Below, piece after piece: positions 27,512-36,725 of a stretch of DNA of 64,000 nucleotides. The DNA is taken from the NCBI RefSeq assembly GCF_900103825.1, contig NZ_FNIF01000001.1, forward strand, positions 124,001 to 188,000, given 5' to 3'. This DNA is from Paenibacillus sp. yr247 (lineage in GTDB: Bacteria; Bacillota; Bacilli; Paenibacillales; NBRC-103111). Made by a program: the position numbers and the translations under genes. Positions within the stretch are counted from its first letter, which is position 1, and the number at the start of each line of letters is the position of its first letter. Below the pieces are notes generated by a model. That model did not search any database and was not told the DNA's origin. It saw nothing but the letters and a program-made list of their open reading frames with translations.

Positions 27512-28531
27512 ATGTCTAAACCTATATTGAAAGTAAATCATCTAAATAAGGATTTTCAAGTGAAATCCAAGAATAAGCTGTTTAGTAAGCCTTCATCCAT
27601 CCGAGTGTTGAACAATGTTTCATTTGAGCTTTTCGAGGGGGAAACCCTAAGCATTGTCGGCGAATCGGGCTGTGGTAAAACGACGTTAGGCCGTTGTATT
27701 GTGAGAGGGATGGACGCCACATCAGGGCAAGTCATTTATCATCCTGAAGGCGAGGAGCAAGTTGATTTTTTGGGGCTGCGGGGAAAAGAATTCAAGAAAT
27801 ATAGAAAAGATATTCAAATGATCTTTCAGGATCCCTTTTCATCACTGAGTCCAAGAATGAGCGTATACGACATTATTTCCGAGCCGCTGCTCGCTAACTT
27901 TAAGCTGACGAAATCGGAATTAGATGACAAAGTTACCTTAATCGCGGAGAAGACTGGATTAAATGTCAGTTACCTCAAACGATATCCCCACGCCTTTTCC
28001 GGAGGACAAAGACAACGTATTGCCATTGCAAGGTCCCTTATTTCAGAGCCTAGACTCATCGTATGCGATGAAGCTGTATCGGCGTTAGACGTCTCCATTA
28101 AAGCCCAAATTATTAACCTGTTAAAGGATTTGCAAGAGCAGCTACAGATTACCTACATTTTCATCTCTCATGATTTGTCCATCGTTCAAAACATTTCCGA
28201 CAGGGTCGCTGTCATGCACTTGGGGAAAATTGTAGAGTTGGCACTGGTGGATTCACTATTTGACCATCCCAAGCATCCTTATACCGAGGCACTTTTGTCG
28301 GCTGTACCTGAGCCGGATCCCAATAATAAGAAGGATCGAATTATCCTCGAAGGAGAGGTTCCGAATCCGGCTAACCCTCCAAGTGGATGTCACTTTCATC
28401 CCAGGTGTATGTATAAAACCGACAAGTGTATTCAGCAAGAACCGGAGCTGCAGGCTATAGACGAATATCATTTTGCTGCATGCCACTATGCAAACAAATT
28501 AAACTTAAGAGGTGTAACCCATGAGTCATAA
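27512..28531 (+). CDS. ABC transporter ATPase, OppF type
   Basis: The 339-residue protein has Walker A GESGCGKT (residues 50-57), the Q-loop [13 protein letters not shown] typical of OppF, the signature [10 protein letters not shown], Walker [13 protein letters not shown] and the switch His in FISHD. The C-terminal domain has the Cys-rich [19 protein letters not shown] pattern. Together with OppD it forms the heterodimeric motor. The stop codon overlaps the next gene by 11 bp, so the HAD hydrolase is translationally coupled. Confidence 0.94.
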   Translation: MSKPILKVNHLNKDFQVKSKNKLFSKPSSIRVLNNVSFELFEGETLSIVGESGCGKTTLGRCIVRGMDATSGQVIYHPEGEEQVDFLGLRGKEFKKYRKDIQMIFQDPFSSLSPRMSVYDIISEPLLANFKLTKSELDDKVTLIAEKTGLNVSYLKRYPHAFSGGQRQRIAIARSLISEPRLIVCDEAVSALDVSIKAQIINLLKDLQEQLQITYIFISHDLSIVQNISDRVAVMHLGKIVELALVDSLFDHPKHPYTEALLSAVPEPDPNNKKDRIILEGEVPNPANPPSGCHFHPRCMYKTDKCIQQEPELQAIDEYHFAACHYANKLNLRGVTHES

Positions 28532-29090
28532 TACAACGAATGATACGACAACGATTGATATGAATGCTAAGAAGCTTATTGTTTTTCTGGACTGCGGGGA
28601 TACCATCATTGATGAAGGAACTGAAATTAGAGATGACCACGATGTTGTCATTCAAGCCAAAGTGATCCCAGGGGCCGATATTATGGTGAAGACGCTTGCC
28701 GAACGTGGATATATACTGGCCCTTGTAGCCGACGGTAGGGCGCAATCGTTCAAAAATATTTTAACGCAAAATGGATTGTATGATTATTTTACCACGATGA
28801 TTTATTCAGAGACGATTAAAGCTTCTAAACCAAGTCCGCGTATGTTTAAAGCAGCGATTGGAGCGTTGGAACTCAGTGAGCAGGACTGCTCCCGGATTGT
28901 CATGGTTGGCAATAATTTGAGCAGGGATGTTAAAGGGGCTAATCAAATGGGGATAACGAGCATATTCTTAAGCTGGACGCCAAGATATCCTAAACTACAC
29001 GCAGACGAAAGTGAAATACCCAAATATACAATCAGCCATCCGTTGGAGCTAATCGATTTAGTCGAGCAGCTCAATGAAAAATTAGCATAA
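28521..29090 (+). CDS. HAD family hydrolase
   Basis: The 189-residue protein has HAD motif I FLDCGDTIID (nucleophile Asp and acid Asp), motif II-like LALVADG, a conserved Lys in the IKASKPSPRMFKAA segment and motif III IVMVGNNLSRDVKGANQMG. There is a small helical cap. It most likely dephosphorylates a phosphosugar or similar small metabolite. It is embedded between the importer ATPase (11-bp overlap) and the LacI regulator. The operon position suggests it handles an intermediate derived from the imported compound, but the substrate is unknown. Confidence 0.85.
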   Translation: MSHNTTNDTTTIDMNAKKLIVFLDCGDTIIDEGTEIRDDHDVVIQAKVIPGADIMVKTLAERGYILALVADGRAQSFKNILTQNGLYDYFTTMIYSETIKASKPSPRMFKAAIGALELSEQDCSRIVMVGNNLSRDVKGANQMGITSIFLSWTPRYPKLHADESEIPKYTISHPLELIDLVEQLNEKLA

Positions 29091-29124
29091 ATGGGTGGTT
29101 TCCTGAAGGGGTGTTTATCAAGAT

Positions 29125-30150
29125 ATGGCTAAAATAGATGATGTTGCGAAATTAGCGAATGTCTCCAAAGGGACAGTGTCCAATGTTTTTAGCCAAAAAA
29201 GACCCACAAGCAACGAAGTAAAAGAGAGAGTAATGAGTGTCTCCAGGCAATTAAATTATGTGCCTAATCATATTGCGCGAAGCTTGGTCACTAAGAGAAC
29301 CATGGCGATTGGGTTGACAATCCCGCATGGCAGCTTCTTTTTTAGCGCATTTCATACGCAATTCATCAATGGGATTATTTTGGAAGCATCCTATTATGGA
29401 TACAGGGTCTTACTTGATATGATTCCTTTGCAAAAAGTACAAACTCCGTTCTTGTCGAGTTATCCGATTGATGGTGCTGTAGTTATGAGCCCAACGAAAG
29501 ATGATGAGCGTATCAACCTTATGCATTCTGAGCAAATCCCCTTTGTTACGGTCGGTAGAGTCATGAATTCAAATGTTACTAATGCTTATAACGTGGATAA
29601 TGATAATCACACGATTATTTACAGAATTTGCAAATATTTGATAGACAAGGGTCATCAAAACCTGATGTTTTTAAATGCGAACGAGTTGATGACGGTGTCA
29701 ATTGATAGAAAAGCGGGCTTCATAAAGGCGATGGAAGATCATCATCTTGTAGTAGAAGAACACATGATTCACCATAAACCTGACCTAAGTTCAAGCGAAT
29801 ACATGGACTATGGCTATGAGGAAACGATAAATATCCTCGGGAAACAAATGAAAAACGTAACAGCGATTATTGCGGATGACGACCGTACGGCATTCTGTGT
29901 TCTAAATGCGATCAAGGATCTTAATCTCAGGGTGCCTGAAGATGTATCTATATTCGTCATATGTGGAGATCTCTCCATGATGGTTCAATCGAACCCCTCG
30001 TTGACCAGCATGGATTTGCAGCCTTCGGAATTAGGAGCTCAATCCGTCAAACTATTGATGAACCAATTAGGCGTGTTGCAAGGTGATTTCCCGGGAAATG
30101 TAATTATTGAAAGCAAAATTATAGAAAGAAATTCATGTTCGACGATTTAA
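29125..30150 (+). CDS. LacI family transcriptional regulator
   Basis: The 341-residue protein has an N-terminal HTH (KIDDVAKLANVSKGTVSNVF, residues 3-22) and hinge helix (NHIARSLVTKRTMAIGLTIP). A periplasmic-binding-like sensor domain follows (residues 60-335). It closes the Opp-type operon. The three TTAAACCGGTTTAA operators before the first gene of the operon are its probable sites, making this a self-regulated import operon. The sensor pocket cannot be read for ligand identity, but the neighbouring GH95 gene points to a fucose-containing oligosaccharide (inference). Confidence 0.9.
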   Translation: MAKIDDVAKLANVSKGTVSNVFSQKRPTSNEVKERVMSVSRQLNYVPNHIARSLVTKRTMAIGLTIPHGSFFFSAFHTQFINGIILEASYYGYRVLLDMIPLQKVQTPFLSSYPIDGAVVMSPTKDDERINLMHSEQIPFVTVGRVMNSNVTNAYNVDNDNHTIIYRICKYLIDKGHQNLMFLNANELMTVSIDRKAGFIKAMEDHHLVVEEHMIHHKPDLSSSEYMDYGYEETINILGKQMKNVTAIIADDDRTAFCVLNAIKDLNLRVPEDVSIFVICGDLSMMVQSNPSLTSMDLQPSELGAQSVKLLMNQLGVLQGDFPGNVIIESKIIERNSCSTI

Positions 30151-30168
30151 TATATCTGGAATGTTTAA

Positions 30169-30205
30169 GCCTAATCCGTTCAGCTGCGGTTGAACAGGTT
30201 AGGCA
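30169..30205 (+). terminator. Terminator after the LacI gene
   Basis: GCCTAATCCGTTCA pairs with TGAACAGGTTAGGC with two central mismatches around an 8-nt loop, followed by a T-rich stretch (ATGTTTTCATT). It separates the Opp-type operon from the GH95 gene. Confidence 0.6.
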
Positions 30206-30229
30206 TGTTTTCATTGTAAACTTGTTTTC

Positions 30230-30280
30230 TTTACACAATATATCGTGAATGATAAGATAAAATCATACACGATACATTGT
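30230..30280 (+). promoter_or_regulatory. GH95 promoter with paired GntR-type operators
   Basis: TTTACA (30230-30235) and TAAGAT (30253-30258), 17 bp apart, form a plausible promoter. Two copies of a 13-bp dyad flank the -10 region in opposite orientation: ATCATTCACGATA on the minus strand (30241-30253) and ATCATACACGATA on the plus strand (30262-30274). The longer arms ACAATATATCGTG and CACGATACATTGT make a larger dyad. The same motif precedes the GntR gene at 44170. Confidence 0.65.
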
Positions 30281-30310
30281 GTGAGCTTGAAATAAAGGGG
30301 GCATTCATGC

Positions 30311-32617
30311 ATGAATGATTTGAAGCTATGGTATTCAAGCACTGCATCGGACTGGTCGCAAGGGTTACCCATCGGAAATGGGAGATTGGGAGCTGTCATC
30401 TTTGGGGGAATCGAAAAGGAAACCTGGAGTATAACAGAAGTCACTTATTGGTCAGGACAACCCGAAGTGATCAAGAGTGATTCAAAGGGTAAAGCCGATC
30501 TTGCGTTAATGAGGCAGCAGTTCTTTGCTGGTGACTATAAGAAAGGCGAAGAGTTAGCTCAAAGATTCCTGCAGCCTCCGAAGCAAAACTTCGGCACTAA
30601 TTTGCCAATGTGCCATATATATTTGAATGTTGATCATCAAGGTGAAGCCTTTCAACGTGAACTAAATCTCGATAACGGCATCTTACATATTTCATACCAA
30701 TCCAACGGCAGCATCTTTACGCGTGACGTTTTTGCTTCGCATCCAGATGGCATTGTGGTGTCGCGCTTATGCAGTGAACAAGCCGGAAGGATTTCATTTA
30801 CTCTCGCAGTCGAAGGGCAGACGAACGATTTTTCGGTTTCGAAAATGGATGCCGATACGATTGTCTTTCATGGACAAGCGACGGAAACAATTCATAGTGA
30901 CGGCAATTGCGGAGTGTTCTGCCAAGGCATGATCAAAGTGGTTGCTCAGGGTGGATCAGTCATCGTAGAAGAAGACCAAATCATCGTAAAAAATGCAGAT
31001 GAAGCATACATCTACTTTGCTGCTAATACCGATTATGGGAAAAGGGATGAGGACTGGCTTCATGAATCAGAGCGCCAATTAGCACGAGCAATCGCGCATG
31101 GGTACGTACGGCTCAAAGAAAATCACATTGCTGATTATCGCCGCTTGTTTGCTAGAGTGAATCTTGAGTTAGGGCATTCAGACGCTGCCCGCCTTCCAAT
31201 CGACGAAAGAATAAGGAATCTCCAGAACGGCCAAGATGATGATCCGCAATTATTTGCTTTATTTTATCAATATGGGCGATATTTGATGATATCCGGATCG
31301 CGGGCAGACTCCCCGCTGCCTTTGAATTTACAGGGCATATGGAATGATGGCGAAGCCAACCGTATGCAATGGAGCTGCGATTATCATCTGGATATTAATA
31401 CACAAATGAATTACTTTCCAACGGAAGTGAGCAATTTAGCGGAATGCCATCTTCCTTTGATGGCCTACATTGAGAGTCTCTCAGTCGCCGGTAAAACGGC
31501 TGCGCACGAATTCTATGGATGCGAAGGCTGGGTCGCACACGTATTTTCTAATGCTTGGGGGTTTACGTCTCCGGGATGGGAAACTTCGTGGGGACTAAAT
31601 GTTACAGGCGGCTTATGGATTGCTAGCCAACTGCGAGAGCACTATGAATTCAGCTTAAATCGAGAGTTCTTAGCGCAGCGAGCTTATCCAGTGATGAAAG
31701 AAGCCGCAGCTTTTTTTCTGGACTACATGACTGTTCATCCGAAATTAGGCTGGCTTGTAACAGGACCCTCCGACTCACCCGAAAATAGCTTCTATATCGA
31801 AGACGACGTTTACCAATTGTCGATGGGCTCAACAATCGATCAAGTATTGGTGCGGGACTTATTCGTCTTTTGCTTAGACGCTGCCGAGCTCCTGCAAGTC
31901 GATATGGAGTGGCAACAAAGGCTGAAGCAGGCCATTGGTAAGCTGCCGCCTCTTCTTGTAGGTAAGCGGGGGCAATTGCAGGAATGGCTGGAAGATTATG
32001 AGGAAGCCCAACCTGATCACCGCCATTTATCCCATTTGGTTAGCTTATATCCAGGTAACCAAATCACCGTAAGAGGAACACCGGAGCTGAGCGCCGCTGC
32101 AAGAATCACACTAGAGAATCGTATGTCTCGCGAAGAATTGGAGGATGTTGAGTTCACGGTTGCCTCATTTGCTGCGAGCTTCGCCAGGTTAGAGGACGGT
32201 GAACAAGCCTACAAGCATTTAACCCATTTGATCGGTCAATTGTCCTTTGATAACTTATTAACCTATTCCAAGCCAGGGATAGCCGGAGCGGAGAAGAAAA
32301 TATTTGTCGTGGACGGGAATTTCGGGGGGACGGCAGCTATAGCGGAGATGCTGCTGCAAAGTCATGCCGGAGAAATCAATTTGCTTCCTGCTCTTCCAAA
32401 GAAATGGCCTACAGGTAAGGTTTCAGGTATACGGGCCAGAGGGAATATAGAAGTGAATATTGTTTGGGAGAACGGTGAGTTGAAGGAGGCCATTGTCCAG
32501 GCATTCTCTGCGGGGCAAACATTTTTGCGCTACCGTGATCAAACCGTTCCTCTTGTTCTGGCTTCGGGTTATATCTATAGAATCGACAAGCAGCTGAACG
32601 TAACTCATAAGGAATAA
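30311..32617 (+). CDS. GH95 alpha-L-fucosidase (or alpha-L-galactosidase)
   Basis: The 768-residue cytoplasmic enzyme (no signal peptide) begins with the GH95 signature LWYSSTASDWSQGLPIGNG, then GRLGAVIFGG. A central (alpha/alpha)6 barrel carries the active-site motifs HLDINTQMNYFPTE (Asp361, Asn363), PSDSPEN (general acid Glu491) and VDGNFGGTAAIAEMLLQSH (Asp668). The first Asn of the usual NIN motif, a catalytic residue in Bifidobacterium AfcA, is Asp here. GH95 inverting enzymes release terminal 1,2-linked L-fucose or L-galactose, for example from xyloglucan side chains. It should act on oligosaccharides brought in by the preceding importer. AAAGGGGG gives the ribosome site. Confidence 0.92.
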   Translation: MNDLKLWYSSTASDWSQGLPIGNGRLGAVIFGGIEKETWSITEVTYWSGQPEVIKSDSKGKADLALMRQQFFAGDYKKGEELAQRFLQPPKQNFGTNLPMCHIYLNVDHQGEAFQRELNLDNGILHISYQSNGSIFTRDVFASHPDGIVVSRLCSEQAGRISFTLAVEGQTNDFSVSKMDADTIVFHGQATETIHSDGNCGVFCQGMIKVVAQGGSVIVEEDQIIVKNADEAYIYFAANTDYGKRDEDWLHESERQLARAIAHGYVRLKENHIADYRRLFARVNLELGHSDAARLPIDERIRNLQNGQDDDPQLFALFYQYGRYLMISGSRADSPLPLNLQGIWNDGEANRMQWSCDYHLDINTQMNYFPTEVSNLAECHLPLMAYIESLSVAGKTAAHEFYGCEGWVAHVFSNAWGFTSPGWETSWGLNVTGGLWIASQLREHYEFSLNREFLAQRAYPVMKEAAAFFLDYMTVHPKLGWLVTGPSDSPENSFYIEDDVYQLSMGSTIDQVLVRDLFVFCLDAAELLQVDMEWQQRLKQAIGKLPPLLVGKRGQLQEWLEDYEEAQPDHRHLSHLVSLYPGNQITVRGTPELSAAARITLENRMSREELEDVEFTVASFAASFARLEDGEQAYKHLTHLIGQLSFDNLLTYSKPGIAGAEKKIFVVDGNFGGTAAIAEMLLQSHAGEINLLPALPKKWPTGKVSGIRARGNIEVNIVWENGELKEAIVQAFSAGQTFLRYRDQTVPLVLASGYIYRIDKQLNVTHKE

Positions 32618-32640
32618 GGAAATCTGTATGGTAAACGACC

Positions 32641-32703
32641 CAATTGTACCTATGCGATAATGTCCGGTATCTATATAATCAGTCGTGTAGTAAGCGCTGT
32701 CAT
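32641..32703 (+). promoter_or_regulatory. Promoter module copy A (CAATTGTACC, TATAAT, cre)
   Basis: CAATTGTACCTAT is followed 33 bp after its start by TATAAT (32674-32679) and then by the cre-like AGTAAGCGCTGTCA (32689-32702). Nearly the same arrangement, 63 versus 64 bp long, recurs at 35648-35711. There is no good -35 box, so CAATTGTACC is a candidate activator site. Confidence 0.6.
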
Positions 32704-32724
32704 ATTAGATGAGGTGCAGTTTGC

Positions 32725-33093
32725 ATGGACAGCAATCCGGGGGTAGAACTGTTGAATTCACTAGAGCAAGCGCGCAAACATGCGATTATTTACGATCGTC
32801 CGGCGGCTACCTTTTTTGAAGGGGCATTCTTCCGAATGGAACGTGCACGGAAAAAGTTCTGCAATCCGGAGGACGATATTCGGACACAACCGCATTCGAC
32901 TTCATGGGAGCGATGGGCATTTGTTTTGAAAATTTTGCCTTGCCCGCCGTTATCAATGGCAGGCTCCCGGCTTCAGATCCACAATCCTTGGGAAAAGGGT
33001 GCCAAATGTATACACAATAGAGGGGAAGAAATGCTGTCAGGGGACATCATCACGGTGAATACAATGAAAGGTGAACATATTCGCTTTCTATGA
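32725..33093 (+). pseudogene. Internally deleted GH95-like glycoside hydrolase remnant
   Basis: The 122-codon frame starts at ATG 32725 behind GAGGTG. It begins with IIYDRPAATFFEGAFF, resembling the N-terminus of a GH95-like hydrolase group (RPAxxFFEGAxLGNG). It then jumps into sequence that resembles the extreme C-terminus (LQIHNPWEKG and GDIITVNTMKGEHIRFL). The whole catalytic barrel, some 600 residues, is missing. The promoter upstream is still intact. Assignment to the hydrolase group is by recall of the end motifs and is moderate. A short hairpin with a T8 run (about 33131-33150) follows. Confidence 0.5.
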
Positions 33094-33219
33094 GCTTAAG
33101 CATAATGTCATTTATGAAAATCAGAAAAGACCCAGTAAGGGGTTTTTTTTGTTAAAGAATCGTGCTAACTTGTTAAAGAACGCATTCCGAAACCTCCAAA
33201 ATGGAAGGGAGAATTGCCA

Positions 33220-35526
33220 GTGCCCAAGTATTCCAGATTATTTCGAAGGTTTCTGATCTCTTATATCGTTATTTTGATCATCCCCAGCATAGCGGGCTAT
33301 ATGTCATACCGTACTTCGATCAATGTCACGCAATCGATTTCCATTGAGAATAATGTGACGCAGCTTCAAAAGAGCCAAGAGATTCTGGAACGCAGAATGG
33401 CCGAAGTTGAAAGCTTTACGAGACAATTGGCTTTAAACCAAGACCTGAGTGTACTTTTGAACGAAAAATTGGTAGATGATAAAGCAAATGTGTATGGGAT
33501 CTGGAAAATAGCGAGAGATATAAAGGCCTACAGCCAAACGAATGATTTTTTGAAGCAATTCTATATTTATTTGACTAATTTTAACGTCGTTGTGACGCCA
33601 GGCAATGCTTATTTTCGCCCTGAGCATTATTATCAGATTTCACATTACAGCAATCTTTCCTTGGACGAATGGAAAAGAACGATATTAGAGAAAACGCATA
33701 GAAGCGAAATCATGCCGCTAAGCCCGTTTGTGAATAACGGAACGCAAACCTCAGTCATCACCTTTATGCAATCACTCCCATTAGACAGCTTCAGTGATTC
33801 TTCACCGGCTACGGTTGTCACAATTATTGATGAACAAACTATCAACAGTGTACTGTCTGGTTTAAGAGATCAAAGCGGCGGTTGGACACATATTAGCGAT
33901 GCGCAAGGACATACCATTAGTTTGCAAGGTATCAGTCAACAGGAGATAGAGCAACTATCCGCTGATACACGCTTTGGTAAAGACAAGGTCAGTCAATTTT
34001 ATAAAGATGATCTGGTGATCACAATTCGTTCCAAATTAACGGGGTGGGTATACAGCACGGGTATTCCAAAGCACGTTTTAATGGAGAATGCGAATAAAAT
34101 CAAGTACATTACTTGGTCTGTAACCGGAGTTGCTCTGCTTATTGGACTTTTCGTCGGGTATATGCTGTCTTATCGAAATACAGTCCCGATTAATAGGCTG
34201 CTTAATGTGATGAAAGAGCAGTTTGGTAAGGAAGCAACGACAGAGCGAAACGAATATGATTTTTTGCAGGGAAATATATCCAATATCATTACCAACAACA
34301 AGCGCCTTGAGTCTGAACTCAATCGGCAGCTTCCTTTAATTCGCGATGCTTTTTATAAAAGGTTAATTTCGGGAGAGTTTCAATCAAAGGATGAATTGAT
34401 CTCTGTTGCCGCGCAGGCTGACACAGGGTTAAATTTGAATGCCGGATATACGGGTATTTTGCAAATTAATGGATACTCCAGAATGGAAAGCGTTGAAATT
34501 CTCAACGAGCTGAATGCGGCCAGACTCATTTTGAAACAGATTTTAATTGATGCAGGCAGCCACTTGCATATTCATATGACTGATTTGGGTTCAGATCGCA
34601 TGGTAACCATATTTACTTCAGGAGAAAGGGATGAAGGTGAAGAGGTTGGCAAGGAAGATATCGAACAACTCGTGGCTAATCTCGCCAACCTGGCCTTTAC
34701 CGAATATCGAATAACCATTACAGCAGCACTAAGTGATCCGTTTTCCTCAGTCATGGAGATCAGCCGTTCTTATGAGCAAGCTAGGCAGGCCTTGGAATAC
34801 GCCGTATATATGAATAGAAAAGGAATCGTTTGGTACAGTGATACAAGGATAGAGAGCAATACGTATTATTATCCAATCGATGTGGAGCTGCGATTAATTA
34901 GTACGATTAGAGCAGGTGATGTGGCTGAAGCCGAGCGGATCGTAAAGTCGATGATCGAGCAAAATACGGAAAATCGCGAGCTATCTGTGGAAATGAAGCA
35001 TCAGTTCATTGGAGAAGTGAAAGGAACGCTGCTTAAATTACTCGACCAGAAGGCTCTCATGGAGTCCACTATGTTCGAGAAAATCAAAAATCGGATAATT
35101 AGCATAGGGGCCACTGAAGCCATTGAGCTAATTTCGCGTGAAATCAATGAGATTATCTTAGCTATGTGCGGTCTCATTACAAGCAAAAAGAACGATGCAC
35201 ACATTAAAACAGTGAAGCAAATTAATGAATATATTGCTGAAAAGTATTCAGATCCCGATCTAAACTTATATCGGATTGCTGAGATTGTAGAGCGTCCAGA
35301 AAAATACATCTCGCAGCTATTTAAAGAGGTAACGGGGACGAATTTATCCGACCACTTGGAAAAAGTTAGAATGGACCACGCAGCAATCTTGTTGAAGAAA
35401 AACCAGTATAACGTCGACGAAATTGCTTCGCATGTCGGTTATAATAGTTCACATTCCTTCCGAAGAGCGTTTAAGCGAGTCATGGGCGTATCGCCAAGCT
35501 CGTTCAGACAGTCCGCAGAGGTATGA
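33220..35526 (+). CDS. Membrane-bound AraC family regulator with extracellular sensor domain
   Basis: GTG 33220 is chosen because GGAAGGGAG lies 8 nt upstream; TTG 33214 is too close. The 768-residue protein has one N-terminal membrane helix (LISYIVILIIPSIAGYM), an extracellular region of ~250 residues, and a second helix near residue 290 (WSVTGVALLIGLFVGYML). A cytoplasmic linker region follows, with a C-terminal AraC HTH (about 665-765: LYRIAEIVERPEKYISQLFK, then EIASHVGYNSSHSFRRAFKR and GVSPSSFRQS). Such proteins sense extracellular glycans and activate adjacent transport operons. It sits between two copies of one promoter module, which it probably controls. Confidence 0.9.
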   Translation: MPKYSRLFRRFLISYIVILIIPSIAGYMSYRTSINVTQSISIENNVTQLQKSQEILERRMAEVESFTRQLALNQDLSVLLNEKLVDDKANVYGIWKIARDIKAYSQTNDFLKQFYIYLTNFNVVVTPGNAYFRPEHYYQISHYSNLSLDEWKRTILEKTHRSEIMPLSPFVNNGTQTSVITFMQSLPLDSFSDSSPATVVTIIDEQTINSVLSGLRDQSGGWTHISDAQGHTISLQGISQQEIEQLSADTRFGKDKVSQFYKDDLVITIRSKLTGWVYSTGIPKHVLMENANKIKYITWSVTGVALLIGLFVGYMLSYRNTVPINRLLNVMKEQFGKEATTERNEYDFLQGNISNIITNNKRLESELNRQLPLIRDAFYKRLISGEFQSKDELISVAAQADTGLNLNAGYTGILQINGYSRMESVEILNELNAARLILKQILIDAGSHLHIHMTDLGSDRMVTIFTSGERDEGEEVGKEDIEQLVANLANLAFTEYRITITAALSDPFSSVMEISRSYEQARQALEYAVYMNRKGIVWYSDTRIESNTYYYPIDVELRLISTIRAGDVAEAERIVKSMIEQNTENRELSVEMKHQFIGEVKGTLLKLLDQKALMESTMFEKIKNRIISIGATEAIELISREINEIILAMCGLITSKKNDAHIKTVKQINEYIAEKYSDPDLNLYRIAEIVERPEKYISQLFKEVTGTNLSDHLEKVRMDHAAILLKKNQYNVDEIASHVGYNSSHSFRRAFKRVMGVSPSSFRQSAEV

Positions 35527-35561
35527 AAATCCTAATCGCTTAGGCGGTTAGGATTTTTTTT
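35526..35561 (+). terminator. Terminator after the membrane AraC gene
   Basis: AAAATCCTAA pairs with TTAGGATTTT (35526-35535 with 35548-35557) with additional inner pairs, followed by T residues. It overlaps the last codon region of the AraC gene. Confidence 0.75.
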
Positions 35562-35647
35562 GCCTAATATAGCTGCAGCAAGGATAAATGGACGTTCGAA
35601 TAGGAAAAATGCCCGCTGAATTCGGGTTATTTGTTTGTAAAACGACG

Positions 35648-35711
35648 CAATTGTACCTATACGGCAACCATAATAGCCCCCTATAATCAGCCATATAGAA
35701 AGCGCTGTCAT
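35648..35711 (+). promoter_or_regulatory. Promoter module copy B (CAATTGTACC, TATAAT, cre)
   Basis: CAATTGTACCTATACG (from 35648), TATAATCAG (from 35682) and the cre-like AGAAAGCGCTGTCA (35697-35710) mirror the module at 32641-32703 in order and spacing. It drives the second Lpl-type operon. Confidence 0.65.
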
Positions 35712-35758
35712 ACTTCACTAGGAACTTAGGGGTGAGCATTTTGGAAAAAGGAATTGTA

Positions 35759-36706
35759 ATGGAACACAGCCGAGCGGCGCCTAGAGAGCGTAGAGGCCTC
35801 CTCTTAGCAGCGGCAAAGAGCTTTAGAAAACATTGGCAACTTTATCTTATCGTGATTCCGCCGGCCTTATTTTTCCTTATTTTTAAATACTATCCGATGT
35901 TGAATGCTGTCCTTGCTTTTAAGGATTACAACGTCACCAAAGGGATATGGGGAAGCCCATGGGTGGGATTCAAACATTTCAGGTTGTTTTTTGATAATCC
36001 GATTTTCTGGACGTTAATTAAAAATACCCTGCTCATCAGCGGTTATTTGTTAATCGTCGGTTTCCCAATTCCAATTTTGTTAGCGCTAGCACTCAATGAA
36101 ATACGCAATGGGAAGTTTAAGCGGTTTGTTCAATTGGTATCTTTTGCTCCTTATTTTATATCCACCGTTGTTATGGTATCTATCATCATGCTTTTTCTAG
36201 CTCCACGGCTTGGCTTCGTTAATGTCGCGATGAATTATTTCGGACTGGGATCTATCAATTTTCTCGGTGAACCCGGCATGTTTCGCTCGATCTATGTTTG
36301 GTCGGATATTTGGCAGACGGCGGGCTATTCGGCAGTTATCTTTTTGGCTGCGTTAGCAGGAGTCGACCCTTCACTTTATGAGGCAGCCAAAGTAGACGGC
36401 GCTTCTCGCTTTCAGAAAATACGTCATATTGACCTGCCAGGCATCTTGCCAACCATCACGATCGTTTTCATTTTGAATGTAGGCAGTGTCATGTCGCTTG
36501 GCTTCGAAAAGATCTACCTGCTGCAAAATCCGCTGAACAAGATTAATTCTGAAGTGATTGCCACCTATGTGTATCAGATTGGGCTATTGAATGCTAACTA
36601 TAGTTTTGCTACTGCGGTTGGATTGTTTAATTCTGTAATCAATTTAATTCTGCTTGTTGGTGTAAATATGGTAGCTAAGCGATTATCGAATACGAGCATC
36701 TGGTAA
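35759..36706 (+). CDS. ABC sugar permease, LplB type (second operon)
   Basis: ATG 35759 (with AAGGA 7 nt upstream) gives a 315-residue product. TTG 35741, behind AGGGGTGAG, is an alternative that adds six residues. The protein has six predicted helices, starting WQLYLIVIPPALFFLIFKYYP. The EAA loop is YEAAKVDGASRFQKIRHIDLPGI. It is a clear paralogue of the permease at 6302 (shared WVGFKHF, KNTLLIS and VDPSLYEAA segments). It pairs with the next gene, and the binding protein follows both permeases, unlike the first operon. Confidence 0.9.
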   Translation: MEHSRAAPRERRGLLLAAAKSFRKHWQLYLIVIPPALFFLIFKYYPMLNAVLAFKDYNVTKGIWGSPWVGFKHFRLFFDNPIFWTLIKNTLLISGYLLIVGFPIPILLALALNEIRNGKFKRFVQLVSFAPYFISTVVMVSIIMLFLAPRLGFVNVAMNYFGLGSINFLGEPGMFRSIYVWSDIWQTAGYSAVIFLAALAGVDPSLYEAAKVDGASRFQKIRHIDLPGILPTITIVFILNVGSVMSLGFEKIYLLQNPLNKINSEVIATYVYQIGLLNANYSFATAVGLFNSVINLILLVGVNMVAKRLSNTSIW

Positions 36707-36725
36707 ATAATGGAGGAACCGAACG

